In this document: positions 1 through 7,052 of the stretch, piece after piece | Position numbering within the stretch: the stretch's first letter is position 1 | How the letters are laid out: every line of letters begins with the position of its first letter | Origin: DRWZ01 sp964601505 | GTDB lineage: Bacteria > Calescibacteriota > Calescibacteriia > Calescibacteriales > Calescibacteriaceae | Assembly: GCA_964601505.1 (NCBI GenBank) | Contig: CAZRNR010000063.1 | Location: forward strand, 1 to 12,030 | Direction of reading: 5' to 3' | Length of the DNA stretch: 12,030 bases | Made by a program: the position numbers and the translations under genes | The notes under the pieces: generated by a model | Databases searched by the model: none | What the model saw: the letters and a program-made list of their open reading frames with translations, nothing else | Told to the model about the DNA's origin: nothing

Positions 1-320
1 AAGAAGGTATTGAAAAAGGAATTGAAAAAGGGCTAAAAGAAGGAATTGAAAAAGGACTAAAAGAAGGAATTGAAAAAGGACTAAAAGAAGGAATTGAAAA
101 AGGACTAAAAGAAGGAATTGAAAAGGGTCAGAAGGCGGGGATGCTTGAAGCGATTCTTCTTGATATGAAAATTAAATTTGGTTCAAAGGCAAAAGCGATG
201 ATTAAAAAAATCAAGGAAATAGATGATTTAGAAAAGCTAAAAAGAATAAAAAAAGCTATAATTAAAGCAAAAAGTATAAAAGATATAGAGAAAATTTTAG
301 AGAATTCCTCAAGGAAATAA
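1..320 (+). CDS. C-terminal part of an Rpn-like (PD-(D/E)XK transposase-family) protein, 5' end outside window
   Basis: An open frame enters from the left edge (first full codon at base 3) and stops with TAA at 318-320, giving about 105 residues. The first 42 are a highly charged repeat of the type EGIEKGLK. The rest is a Lys-rich helical tail including ILLDMKIKFG and, further on, IDDLEKLKRI, ending in ENSSRK. Such a repeat followed by a segment of the form 'L-x-x-K/R-F-G ... I-x-x-I-x-D-x-x-x-L' is typical of the C-terminus of Rpn/PD-(D/E)XK nuclease-family transposase proteins (COG5464-type, DUF4351-like tails). Members of that group promote RecA-independent recombination in E. coli. The catalytic nuclease domain would lie upstream and is not visible, so nuclease activity cannot be assessed. 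Without it, another repeat-tailed protein remains possible. Confidence 0.6.
   Translation, partial: EGIEKGIEKGLKEGIEKGLKEGIEKGLKEGIEKGLKEGIEKGQKAGMLEAILLDMKIKFGSKAKAMIKKIKEIDDLEKLKRIKKAIIKAKSIKDIEKILENSSRK
3..128 (+). repeat. In-frame 24-bp tandem repeat encoding EGIEKGLK
   Basis: Three perfectly identical 24-bp units (39-62, 63-86, 87-110) each encode EGIEKGLK. They are flanked by related partial units at 3-20, 21-38 and 111-128. The array may extend beyond the left edge of the window. Because the units are multiples of three, gain or loss of a copy changes protein length without a frameshift. The identity of the central copies at the nucleotide level, including wobble positions, points to recent expansion or gene conversion. 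Confidence 0.92.
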
Positions 321-604
321 GAATAAATTGCTCTGTTGCAATCATGGTCAAAATACTGATTCATGTATTTTTTTTACTTTTCATATCCTAACCCACTATC
401 CTAAAGCATGAATTCAACAGGGCAAAAGGATTTGAAGTAAAACGGAATTAATTATTGGCATTAATACTGATTGTAATTTATCTACTTTGTCAGAATTTCC
501 TAAAAATTTACACAAGAGGACGAAAGAAATTTGTCATAGAGCAAAGCAATATCGCTTGGTATAAAATCTTTTTTCTTTTCTTTAAGGATTTATTATGATT
601 CAGA
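321..604. other. No intact gene; AT-rich stretch with an ATG-less open frame
   Basis: I see no complete gene with a start codon and ribosome binding site here. On the plus strand a 57-codon frame is open from 392 to its stop at 562-564. It contains protein-like segments such as VKTELIIGINTDCNL and HKRTKEICHRAKQYRLV but no ATG start. On the minus strand a shorter open stretch overlaps it. Taken with the broken minus-strand gene at 605-901, the simplest reading is decayed accessory sequence downstream of the Rpn-like gene. This is inference; in AT-rich DNA, open frames of this size can also arise by chance. Confidence 0.4.
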
Positions 605-901
605 TTATTCTCTTTTCAGGCGGAGATATGATATTGTTTCCTTCATCTTTGCTAAATCTTGCTGATCAAAATTATCTTATCAGAATCAAATAAATCTATA
701 TAAATTTTATCTTTAATGTTTACTACAGCAGATTTGAATTCTATTTTGTGGAAATTTACACTATCAATTTTTACATGAATCTTCAGAAATTCGGTAGTAG
801 TAGAATAAATTTTATTGTTCGGAAAGTTCTAAATCCTTAAATTTGAAAAGAATGAGCTTTGAGAAATTATGTTTTTGCAAGGTTATAAAATCATTAGACA
901 T
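605..901 (-). pseudogene. Probable frameshifted small gene, function unknown
   Basis: Reading the minus strand from ATG at 901-899, three successive frames join into one protein-like product of about 100 residues. Frame A (901 to TAA at 814-812) begins MSNDFITLQKHNFSKL. Frame B is open for 58 codons (828 to TAG at 654-652) and contains EFLKIHVKIDSVNFHKIEF and DKIYIDLFDSDKIILIS. Frame C continues with QQDLAKMKETISYLRLKRE to TAA at 607-605. Two single-base indels, one near 820-831 and one near 655-670, would restore a continuous reading frame. I do not recognise the family; the middle looks beta-rich and the end helical. Sequencing errors or chance open frames are alternatives, though the evenly protein-like composition argues for a real decayed or mis-sequenced gene. 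Confidence 0.4.
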
Positions 902-1011
902 GTTTATGATTCTAGCATGTTATTTGGATTGATGAAGAACAAATTATAATCGTATGTCTGGGACTTGATTGTTTCATTTTCTGGTTAATAGTGATTATTT
1001 TGTAAATTTAT

Positions 1012-1039
1012 TTGTTTTGTTGACACTTTTTCTTAAAAT
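1012..1039 (+). promoter_or_regulatory. Possible -35/-10 promoter just upstream of the 1047 start
   Basis: TTGTTT (1012-1017) and TAAAAT (1034-1039) are separated by 16 bp. The -10-like box ends 7 bp before ATG 1047, so transcription would begin at or next to the start codon. There is no Shine-Dalgarno sequence before this ATG. The arrangement resembles that in front of rpmE (TTGTTC, 16 bp, TATAAT). AT-rich DNA yields such matches easily. Confidence 0.3.
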
Positions 1040-1046
1040 ACTTTTT

Positions 1047-1793
1047 ATGATTCCGCTTACACTGGAAGAAAAAGAAATTAAAGCGTGGGCAGGAAAAGCC
1101 TTTAAAGAACCCTGGTTTGATCTCGTTCAGAAATGTGCGAAAATATCAAGAGGTGAGAAATTAGATGACATTTGGTATCATCCTTTCTTCATAGATATTT
1201 TCATAGATGTAAGGTTTGTTTATAAGATTATGAAGGCTATAAAGATATCTGATTTTGTGAATGGAAATCTTTTTACGATAATTCTTTCAAAGAAGGAGGA
1301 TAGGGTTATTTGGGCTTGCTTTGAAAAGCAGAAGGATGGAGTTTTTACTGAAGCTATAGTTTTGAATCCAGAAGAGAAATGGGCAGATAAAGTAGCTGAA
1401 TTGCTCTTTATTGACAATCTTCAAGGTGCTTACGAATATGTTTCATCCTGGGTCAAGAGAAACGAGCTTGGGGACTCGGTAGGAGCTATAAAAGTTGCGA
1501 ATATAATGTTCTTCAAAGCCATAAAAGACGCATGGGAAAAATCTTATGAAGGTAAGAATCTACCACTTTTCTTTATGCTCTTTCTGGATGCTGTCAAAAA
1601 AATAATAGAAAAAAGATGGTTGAGATTCTATCCGAATGTAAATTTGTACAAAATGATAAAAATCTCTTATCCTCTATTGAAAGAATTAAGTTATGTTACT
1701 TATCCATTATCTAAAATTCTTTCTGCAAAGCCAGTCAATGATGTTCTTGTAGCTTATAACTCTTTTGTTGTCCCATTAAAGGTATCCATTTAA
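1047..1793 (+). CDS. Hypothetical protein, about 248 aa, no recognised family
   Basis: I do not recognise this protein. With the ATG at 1047 it begins MIPLTLEEKEIKAWAG and reads like a soluble or peripheral, mainly helical protein rich in Lys and aromatic residues. An acidic, Trp-containing N-terminal part (DIWYHPFF, residues 41-48) is followed by a possible strand region (LFTIILSKKEDRVIWACF, 75-92). A hydrophobic helix lies near 172-182 (LPLFFMLFLDA), and the end is a long Leu/Tyr/Lys-rich segment. The frame also opens upstream at a TTG (969), which would add 26 residues with a membrane-anchor-like stretch (LFVLLTLFLKILF). I prefer 1047 because it is an ATG and the upstream segment has poor coding character, but neither start has a good ribosome binding site. 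It stands alone, 233 bp ahead of the oxidoreductase gene, next to the decayed region on its left. That it is a real gene is fairly secure from its length. Confidence 0.6.
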   Translation: MIPLTLEEKEIKAWAGKAFKEPWFDLVQKCAKISRGEKLDDIWYHPFFIDIFIDVRFVYKIMKAIKISDFVNGNLFTIILSKKEDRVIWACFEKQKDGVFTEAIVLNPEEKWADKVAELLFIDNLQGAYEYVSSWVKRNELGDSVGAIKVANIMFFKAIKDAWEKSYEGKNLPLFFMLFLDAVKKIIEKRWLRFYPNVNLYKMIKISYPLLKELSYVTYPLSKILSAKPVNDVLVAYNSFVVPLKVSI

Positions 1794-2011
1794 AACTATT
1801 TTTGGGATTGAGAGATTATTTTTAGCTTTGTATTATGATCATGTATGCATAATAATGTTCCATAAAATTTTCAATTTAAGATTTTCTGCAGAATCGAAAA
1901 TACTAAACAAGTGAGATATATTTTAAAGCTAAGATTTCAAGTAGTATAGTTCTTTATACTTTTCAATTCTGTTTCGTGTGTAGATTTATTATTGGAATCT
2001 AAAATTTAATT

Positions 2012-2020
2012 GAGGAGGTG
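2012..2020 (+). promoter_or_regulatory. Strong ribosome binding site that fixes the oxidoreductase start at 2027
   Basis: GAGGAGGTG contains a perfect AGGAGG (2013-2018) lying 8 bp before ATG 2027. An in-frame GTG at 2018 overlaps this motif and so cannot be the start. The rest of the 1794-2011 gap is AT-rich. It holds a 6-bp inverted repeat (ATTATG 1832-1837, CATAAT 1848-1853) and TATA-like hexamers near 1945-1960, but no promoter I would defend. Confidence 0.85.
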
Positions 2021-2026
2021 AAAAAA

Positions 2027-3283
2027 ATGGCAAACAAAAAAGTTGTTGTTTGTGGGGGAGGTTTTGGGGGGCTTGAGACTCTTTCTTATCTCAAGTATAA
2101 ACTAAAGGATCGGGTAGATATTACTCTGATATCTGATAAAGATTATTTTCTTTTCAAACCAAACACGATATACATACCGTTTGGGAAGGATCCTAAAGAT
2201 TTTATGTTTAGTTATGTTGATTCTGCGAAAAAGTTAAATATACAGTTCTATAAAGCTTCTGTTGAAGGTATAGATCCTTCAAAGCAGATAGTTTATGCTG
2301 ATGGTAAATCTTTTGAGTATGATTATCTTGTTCTTGCCATGGGTGCGAAGATGAAACCTGAGGAAGTGGAGGGTCTTGAACAATATGCAAATACTATATG
2401 GACACCAGATGAGATGATGCGTTTGAGAGAGTCTATAAACCGTCTTATCGATAAAGCTAAAGAAGGAAAATTTCAGAATGTTCTCTTTTTGGTTCCACCA
2501 AACAATAAGTGTTCTGGACCACTTTATGAAATAGTCTTTATGCTTGATACATACCTGAGAAGAAAAGGTGTGAGAGATAAGGTAAGCATAACTTACACAA
2601 CCTATGAGAAGACTTTTATTCAGGCGTTTGGTCCAAGACTACATCAGGTTGTAAGTGGAGAGTTTGAGAAGCGGAAGATTACAGGATATAATGAATATGT
2701 TGTAGAGAAGGTGTTAGCAAACGAGGTTAGGTATAGGAATGGCAAATCTCTACCTTTTGACCTTCTTATATCTTTTCCTCCATATTATGCTTCAACATAT
2801 ATTTCTGGTTTGCGTTCCGATGAAAGAGGGTTCATTGCAACAAAACTTGAAACGAGACAGGTTTTGGATTATCCGAACATATATGCTGTTGGAGATATTG
2901 GTGATTTTCCTGTTAAGCAGGCGTTCTTGGCACTTTTGCAGGGTGATGCGGTTGCTGAACATATCTTTTCAGATATAGAAAAAATAGATTTTCATGATGG
3001 TTTCACTCCTACAAGTATGTGTATTATGGAGCAATTTGATAAAGCGACTTTTGCACAAGTTCCTCTTCAGCTTACTGGGAATCCAGAAAGACCTGTTGAA
3101 GTTCGTCAGTCAGATATATCTATGTATAAGGTTGGTTCATCTAAAGTTTGGAGACTTGGAAAGAAGCTCCTCGGAGCTTATCTACCTTGGAGGTTTAAAA
3201 ACTGCAAACCTTTCCATGCCGGACCTATTTGGACATTTATGGATTTTGGAGTGAAGATTATGTCTAAGCTTTTTGCTTCATAA
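2027..3283 (+). CDS. FAD-dependent oxidoreductase, sulfide:quinone reductase / FCSD-like
   Basis: A 418-residue flavoprotein of the NDH-2/SQR family. The N-terminal dinucleotide fold VVVCGGGFGGLE carries GxGxxG at residues 10-15. The strand and turn YDYLVLAMGA follow at 98-107, and the second FAD-binding motif YAVGDIGD at 286-293. In SQR and flavocytochrome c sulfide dehydrogenase two cysteines form a redox-active pair near the flavin. Here C162 sits in NNKCSGPLYEIVFMLD, closely matching the SQR 'CxGxPxE' context, and C332 sits in TSMCIMEQ after the FAD motif. Both positions fit that pair. The third cysteine of classical SQR (near residue 128) is absent, since that stretch reads WTPDEMM. The C-terminus (PWRFKNCKPFHAGPIWTFMD) is amphipathic, consistent with monotopic membrane attachment. 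No signal peptide is seen, so it probably acts on the cytoplasmic membrane face, passing electrons to quinone. The substrate could be sulfide, polysulfide or something else; a type II NADH dehydrogenase is less likely given the cysteines. Confidence 0.8.
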   Translation: MANKKVVVCGGGFGGLETLSYLKYKLKDRVDITLISDKDYFLFKPNTIYIPFGKDPKDFMFSYVDSAKKLNIQFYKASVEGIDPSKQIVYADGKSFEYDYLVLAMGAKMKPEEVEGLEQYANTIWTPDEMMRLRESINRLIDKAKEGKFQNVLFLVPPNNKCSGPLYEIVFMLDTYLRRKGVRDKVSITYTTYEKTFIQAFGPRLHQVVSGEFEKRKITGYNEYVVEKVLANEVRYRNGKSLPFDLLISFPPYYASTYISGLRSDERGFIATKLETRQVLDYPNIYAVGDIGDFPVKQAFLALLQGDAVAEHIFSDIEKIDFHDGFTPTSMCIMEQFDKATFAQVPLQLTGNPERPVEVRQSDISMYKVGSSKVWRLGKKLLGAYLPWRFKNCKPFHAGPIWTFMDFGVKIMSKLFAS

Positions 3284-3294
3284 AATCTGTTTTT

Positions 3295-3322
3295 TTGTTC
3301 ATTATCTGTTGCTTTTTATAAT
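3295..3322 (+). promoter_or_regulatory. Putative promoter of the rpmE-tig-purL cluster
   Basis: TTGTTC (3295-3300) and a perfect TATAAT (3317-3322) are 16 bp apart. The -10 box ends only 9 bp before ATG 3332, so the transcript would start about 2-3 bases before the start codon. No Shine-Dalgarno is present. This predicts a leaderless or nearly leaderless mRNA. Confidence 0.45.
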
Positions 3323-3331
3323 TTTTAAGCT

Positions 3332-3559
3332 ATGAAAACTGGTATACACCCTGAGTATAAACTTGTTAGGATTACCTGTGCGTGCGGAAATGTTATAGAG
3401 GTTAGGTCTACAAAAGATAGTGATTTTAGTGTGGAGATATGCTCTGCTTGTCATCCATTCTATAAAGGCGCAGAAGAAGAAAAAATTATTGATAAGTTCG
3501 GTAAGGTTGAAAAATTCAAAAAGAAATACGGAGATTTCCTTCAGAGCAGGTCTAAGTGA
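3332..3559 (+). CDS. rpmE: Ribosomal protein bL31, zinc-binding form
   Basis: A 75-residue protein starting MKTGIHPEY, the standard bL31 opening. It has the four zinc-ligand cysteines at C16, C18, C37 and C40 (TCACGN and ICSACHPFYKG). This is the 'C+' version, which holds a zinc ion, rather than the zinc-free paralogue made in zinc starvation. bL31 bridges the large and small ribosomal subunits near the central protuberance. The C-terminal tail (KVEKFKKKYGDFLQSRSK) is basic, as usual. It is the first gene of a cluster with tig 15 bp downstream. There is no ribosome binding site before the ATG, but a TATAAT box lies just upstream. Confidence 0.96.
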   Translation: MKTGIHPEYKLVRITCACGNVIEVRSTKDSDFSVEICSACHPFYKGAEEEKIIDKFGKVEKFKKKYGDFLQSRSK

Positions 3560-3574
3560 TTCGGAGGGCGAGTT

Positions 3575-4732
3575 ATGGAGACATCTTTCAAACAGCTCTC
3601 AGGAGTTATGTTTGAGTTATCTGGAAAAATAAAATGGGATGAGATTAAAGAAATTTATGAGAAGGAGCTTCAAGAATTTTCAAGGAATGTCAAGATATCT
3701 GGTTTTAGACAGGGGAATGCTCCAAGAGAAATTGTTGAGAGAAGGTACGGTGAGGAGATAAAATCAAGGACTGTAAATTCCAAGATATCCGAGATTTTGG
3801 CTCAAGAGACTCAAAAGAAGGAAAGGTGGTTGTATGTTTCAAAAATAGATAAGTTTATCTGGAACGAAGTAGATGGGATTATTTCATTTACATTAAATAT
3901 TGAGGTTGTGCCGAGAAAGAAGATAGATACTGATATAAATAAAGAAGAGTTGTTTAAATCTGTCGGGGATCTGAAGATAGAGGTATCTGATGATGAGGTG
4001 AGAAAACAGATAGATTCAAGGAGATTCCAGTCAGCCGTTTTAGAGTTTTCAGAAGATACTCAGATTATGGGGAAGGATGATGAGATTGGAATTTTTGACA
4101 TATCTGTTAAAGATATATCTACTCAAAGAATTATGAGAAAGGTAAGTAATGAAATTGTTGATGTATCAAGGGCTGAAGATTGGTTGAAAAGTGCTGTTAT
4201 AGGAATGAAAAAGGGAGAGAAAAAGGATATCATTGTAGATGGGAATAAAAAAGTTTCTTTAGTTTTGAAGGATATAAGGAAAAGACTTTTGCCTACAGAT
4301 GAAGAATTATCAAGAACTTTAGGATACAACAGTGAAAAAGAGATGTTTGATGATTTTAAGCAGAAAATTTATAATGCAAAAAAACTTCTTCTTCAGGATC
4401 AACTCTATTTGCAAGCTATAAAGAAGATTGCTGAGAAAAACAATATAGAGATACCAGCCAGTTTGGTCGAAAGATATTTTTCAGATATAATTTCTTCTGA
4501 TTCTCGCATGGATCGGAAAGAGGCTCAAAATATAGCTGTGTTTGAAGCGATAGAATACACCATAATTTCAAATCTTGCGGAAGATATGAATATACAAGTA
4601 TCTGATAAAGATGTGGATGATTTTATAGCAAAGAATTTTGGGGAGGGTTCTAAAGTTGATAGAAAAGATATAGCTCAAAGAATCAGATTAGAAAAAGTTC
4701 GGGAGAAAATTCGCAAGCTTGTAGAATTTTGA
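3575..4732 (+). CDS. tig: Trigger factor, ribosome-associated chaperone
   Basis: Trigger factor binds uL23 at the ribosomal tunnel exit and shields nascent chains. The ribosome-binding signature is clear at residues 43-50, GFRQGNAP, followed by REIVERRYGEEIKS; the usual FRK is FRQ here. An N-terminal ribosome-binding domain (about 1-115) is followed by a degenerate peptidyl-prolyl-isomerase-like domain (about 145-235, with KDDEIGIFDISVKD and VIGMKKGEKKDI). A helical C-terminal chaperone domain containing LPTDEELSRTLGYNSEKEM extends to the end. At 385 residues it is shorter than the usual 430-450, the deficit lying in the isomerase-like and C-terminal parts, so catalytic isomerase activity is doubtful. 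The start is well supported: GGAGG at 3563-3567 lies 7 bp before the ATG. It is the middle gene of the rpmE-tig-purL cluster. Confidence 0.9.
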   Translation: METSFKQLSGVMFELSGKIKWDEIKEIYEKELQEFSRNVKISGFRQGNAPREIVERRYGEEIKSRTVNSKISEILAQETQKKERWLYVSKIDKFIWNEVDGIISFTLNIEVVPRKKIDTDINKEELFKSVGDLKIEVSDDEVRKQIDSRRFQSAVLEFSEDTQIMGKDDEIGIFDISVKDISTQRIMRKVSNEIVDVSRAEDWLKSAVIGMKKGEKKDIIVDGNKKVSLVLKDIRKRLLPTDEELSRTLGYNSEKEMFDDFKQKIYNAKKLLLQDQLYLQAIKKIAEKNNIEIPASLVERYFSDIISSDSRMDRKEAQNIAVFEAIEYTIISNLAEDMNIQVSDKDVDDFIAKNFGEGSKVDRKDIAQRIRLEKVREKIRKLVEF

Positions 4733-4733
4733 A

Positions 4734-6944
4734 ATGCTTCCAACTTCCGAGATAGAAAAGATAAGGAATCTACTTCAAAGAGAACCATCTGGGGATGAGC
4801 TTTTGGTTTTTGAGGCTTTATGGAGTGAGCATGCTTCCTACAAGTCATCTAAAATACATCTGCAAAGGCTTCCGACAAAATCTGAAAGAGTGGTTTTCGG
4901 TCCGGGGGAAAATTCTGGGATAATAAAATTATCGGATGGTACTCTTGTTGCATTCAAGATAGAGTCTCATAATCATCCTTCTTATATAGAGCCATATTCT
5001 GGAGCTGCTACTGGTGTTGGCGGAATAGTCAGAGATGTTTTATGCGTTGGAGCAAGACCAATATGTCTGGCTGATTTCTTATGCTTTGGAAATCTTGAAG
5101 GTAGAATGAAATATCTGACAGAGAGAGTTGTTGAAGGAATATCTGATTATGGTAATTCGATCGGAGTCCCTGTGGTAAGAGGACAGACTATTTTTTATAA
5201 ATTCTTTAATCACAACATTCTTGTAAATGTCATGTGTGTTGGAGTTGTTCCGGATGGTATGGAGCCTGTTTCAAGTAAACCTAAAAGACAGGGAGTTCTC
5301 ATATACTGTGGTGCTAAAACGGGAGTAGATGGTATAGGTGGTTCAGCGATGGCATCTAAACCTTTTGAATTAAAAGATGAGAAGAGTAAGAGACCAACTG
5401 TGCAGATAGGAGATCCTTTTGCGGAAAAATGTCTCATTGAAGCTGTTCTTGAGGTTTTGAATTCTGTAAAAATCATAGCAATGCAAGACATGGGAGCTGC
5501 TGGTCTTCTGAACTCAACAACGGAGGTTGCTAACAAAGGAGGATTCGGAGCGAAAATAGATATATCTCGCATACCAAGGAGACAAGACCTAAGACCTATT
5601 GAATTTCTCCTCTCTGAATCGCAGGAAAGAATGCTTATCGCTGCAGATAGAGATGATTTCCCGAAAATAAAAGAAATATTCACAAAGTGGGGACTTGAGT
5701 GTGAAATAATAGGGGAACTTACTGGAACAGGAAATTACGAGGTTTTTGATGGTTCAGAAAAGATATTATCTATACCTCTCAAATTTCTTATAGATGATTC
5801 GCCTAAATACGATAGACCTAAAAAAAGACCAGTCTGGATAGATTCTTTAGCAGAAATATCACTGGATAAGCTTCCAGTTCCTCATGATCCATCAGAGGTT
5901 CTTGTTAAGATGCTTTCTTCTCCTCTTTTGTCATCAAAAGCATTTGTATATGAGCAGTATGATTCAACAGTTCTTGGGCAGACATTTTTTTTACCTGGAG
6001 CCGATGCGGGAGTGCTGAAGCTTAATTCATACAAAAAATTTGATGAATATAATTCCGATAAAGATATTGGACTTGCAGTATCCATTGATGCTAATCCTCT
6101 CTATTGCCTCACCGACCCTTATATAGGAACGATGTTAGTTATTCTTGAAGGATGCAGAAATCTTACTTCTGTTGGAGCTGAGCCCCTTGCTATAACAGAT
6201 AACCTTAATTTTGGTAATCCAGAAAATGAAGAAGTTATGTGGGAGTTTTCTTCTTCAATTGACGGAATGAAAAAAGCTCTTGAGGAGCTTGGGATTCCAG
6301 TAGTTTCCGGAAATGTCAGCTTCTATAATGAAACAGAGGGAGTTTCTATTCCTCCAACTCCGGTCATCGGAACAATTGGAGAGATATTCCCTTTTTCTGA
6401 ACCGCAGAAGATATTTTTTGAGCCAGGAAAGATTATTCTGGTTATTGGTGATATCTATCCGATGATCACTTCAAGTGCATATCTTTATACCATTTTTGAT
6501 AAAGTTGGTGGGAAATTCTCAATTCCGAACTTTGATCTTGAGAAGAAACTCATGAACTTTATAAGATTTTTGAACAGAAAAAGAATAGTTTCTTCGTGCC
6601 ATGATGTATCAGATGGGGGGCTCTTGATATCTATTTTTGAAAGTGCTGTTTATGGAAAAGCTATAGGGAAAGATTTATGTGGAGTTAAAATACAAAATAG
6701 CTTCATAAAAGATAGATGGGACTTCTATCTTTTTTCGGAAGCATTTCCAATGTATGTAGTCAGTATTGAAAGGAATAAGCTTCAAGATTTTATATCCCTG
6801 TGTTCAAAGAATTCAATACCTTTTCAGGTTATAGGAGAGACAACAGATGAGGATATTTTTGAAGTTGATGGGATTCTATCCTTCAAGATTTCTGAACTTT
6901 TTAAGCTATGGAGTGAATCTCTTGAAAAACTACTTGGTTTGTAA
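4734..6944 (+). CDS. purL: Phosphoribosylformylglycinamidine synthase subunit PurL (small form)
   Basis: PurL catalyses the ATP-dependent conversion of FGAR to FGAM, the fourth step of de novo purine synthesis, using ammonia passed from PurQ in a PurLQS complex. At 736 residues it is the small bacterial/archaeal form. Family motifs appear in order: SEHASYKSS (31-39, where most family members have SEHCSYK), GPGENSG (56-62), ESHNHPS (77-83), GAATGVGG (90-97), QIGDP (224-228), QDMGAAGL (251-258), LSESQERM (293-300), YEQYDSTV (406-413), TDNLNFGNPE (488-497), SGNVSFYNET (525-534) and CHDVSDGGL (622-630). The two AIR-synthetase-like halves are therefore complete. The N-terminus is somewhat short, with only about 30 residues before SEH. 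The ATG lies one base after the tig stop with no ribosome binding site, so translational coupling to tig is likely. purS and purQ are not adjacent. Confidence 0.96.
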   Translation: MLPTSEIEKIRNLLQREPSGDELLVFEALWSEHASYKSSKIHLQRLPTKSERVVFGPGENSGIIKLSDGTLVAFKIESHNHPSYIEPYSGAATGVGGIVRDVLCVGARPICLADFLCFGNLEGRMKYLTERVVEGISDYGNSIGVPVVRGQTIFYKFFNHNILVNVMCVGVVPDGMEPVSSKPKRQGVLIYCGAKTGVDGIGGSAMASKPFELKDEKSKRPTVQIGDPFAEKCLIEAVLEVLNSVKIIAMQDMGAAGLLNSTTEVANKGGFGAKIDISRIPRRQDLRPIEFLLSESQERMLIAADRDDFPKIKEIFTKWGLECEIIGELTGTGNYEVFDGSEKILSIPLKFLIDDSPKYDRPKKRPVWIDSLAEISLDKLPVPHDPSEVLVKMLSSPLLSSKAFVYEQYDSTVLGQTFFLPGADAGVLKLNSYKKFDEYNSDKDIGLAVSIDANPLYCLTDPYIGTMLVILEGCRNLTSVGAEPLAITDNLNFGNPENEEVMWEFSSSIDGMKKALEELGIPVVSGNVSFYNETEGVSIPPTPVIGTIGEIFPFSEPQKIFFEPGKIILVIGDIYPMITSSAYLYTIFDKVGGKFSIPNFDLEKKLMNFIRFLNRKRIVSSCHDVSDGGLLISIFESAVYGKAIGKDLCGVKIQNSFIKDRWDFYLFSEAFPMYVVSIERNKLQDFISLCSKNSIPFQVIGETTDEDIFEVDGILSFKISELFKLWSESLEKLLGL

Positions 6945-7052
6945 TACCATTTTCAATAAAATTCTTACGAGGAGTTTTAAATAAGTTTTTGATCACAATA
7001 GTATTTCTTGGTGTATAAAAAGATTTTTTTATTTTTGATTTCTCTTATTGAA

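Noticed and set aside
39..110. CRISPR-like array
   Set aside because: The 24-bp units are directly contiguous without spacers and keep an open coding frame, so they are a coding tandem repeat.
128..364. Minus-strand open frame of 78 codons opposite the Rpn-like tail
   Set aside because: It is antisense to a clear charged-repeat coding frame, and its hydrophobic Phe/Ile/Ser content is the expected complement of Lys/Glu codons.
1020..1039. TTGACA at 1020-1025 as the -35 box of the 1047 gene
   Set aside because: It is only 8 bp from TAAAAT (1034-1039), too close for a -35/-10 pair; the nearby TTGTTT gives a workable 16-bp spacing.
2739..3254. Two plus-strand open frames overlapping the oxidoreductase gene
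   Set aside because: They are out-of-frame shadows of the conserved FAD-binding C-terminal half, with no independent start signals.
5210..5683. Minus-strand open frame of 157 codons inside purL
   Set aside because: The plus strand here encodes invariant PurL motifs; the antisense product has no family features or start signals.
6945..7052. Bidirectional terminator between purL and the TM2 gene
   Set aside because: The only stem I find (6958-6965 with 6971-6978) is AT-rich with GU pairs and lacks a following uninterrupted T-run, so a terminator is not supported.
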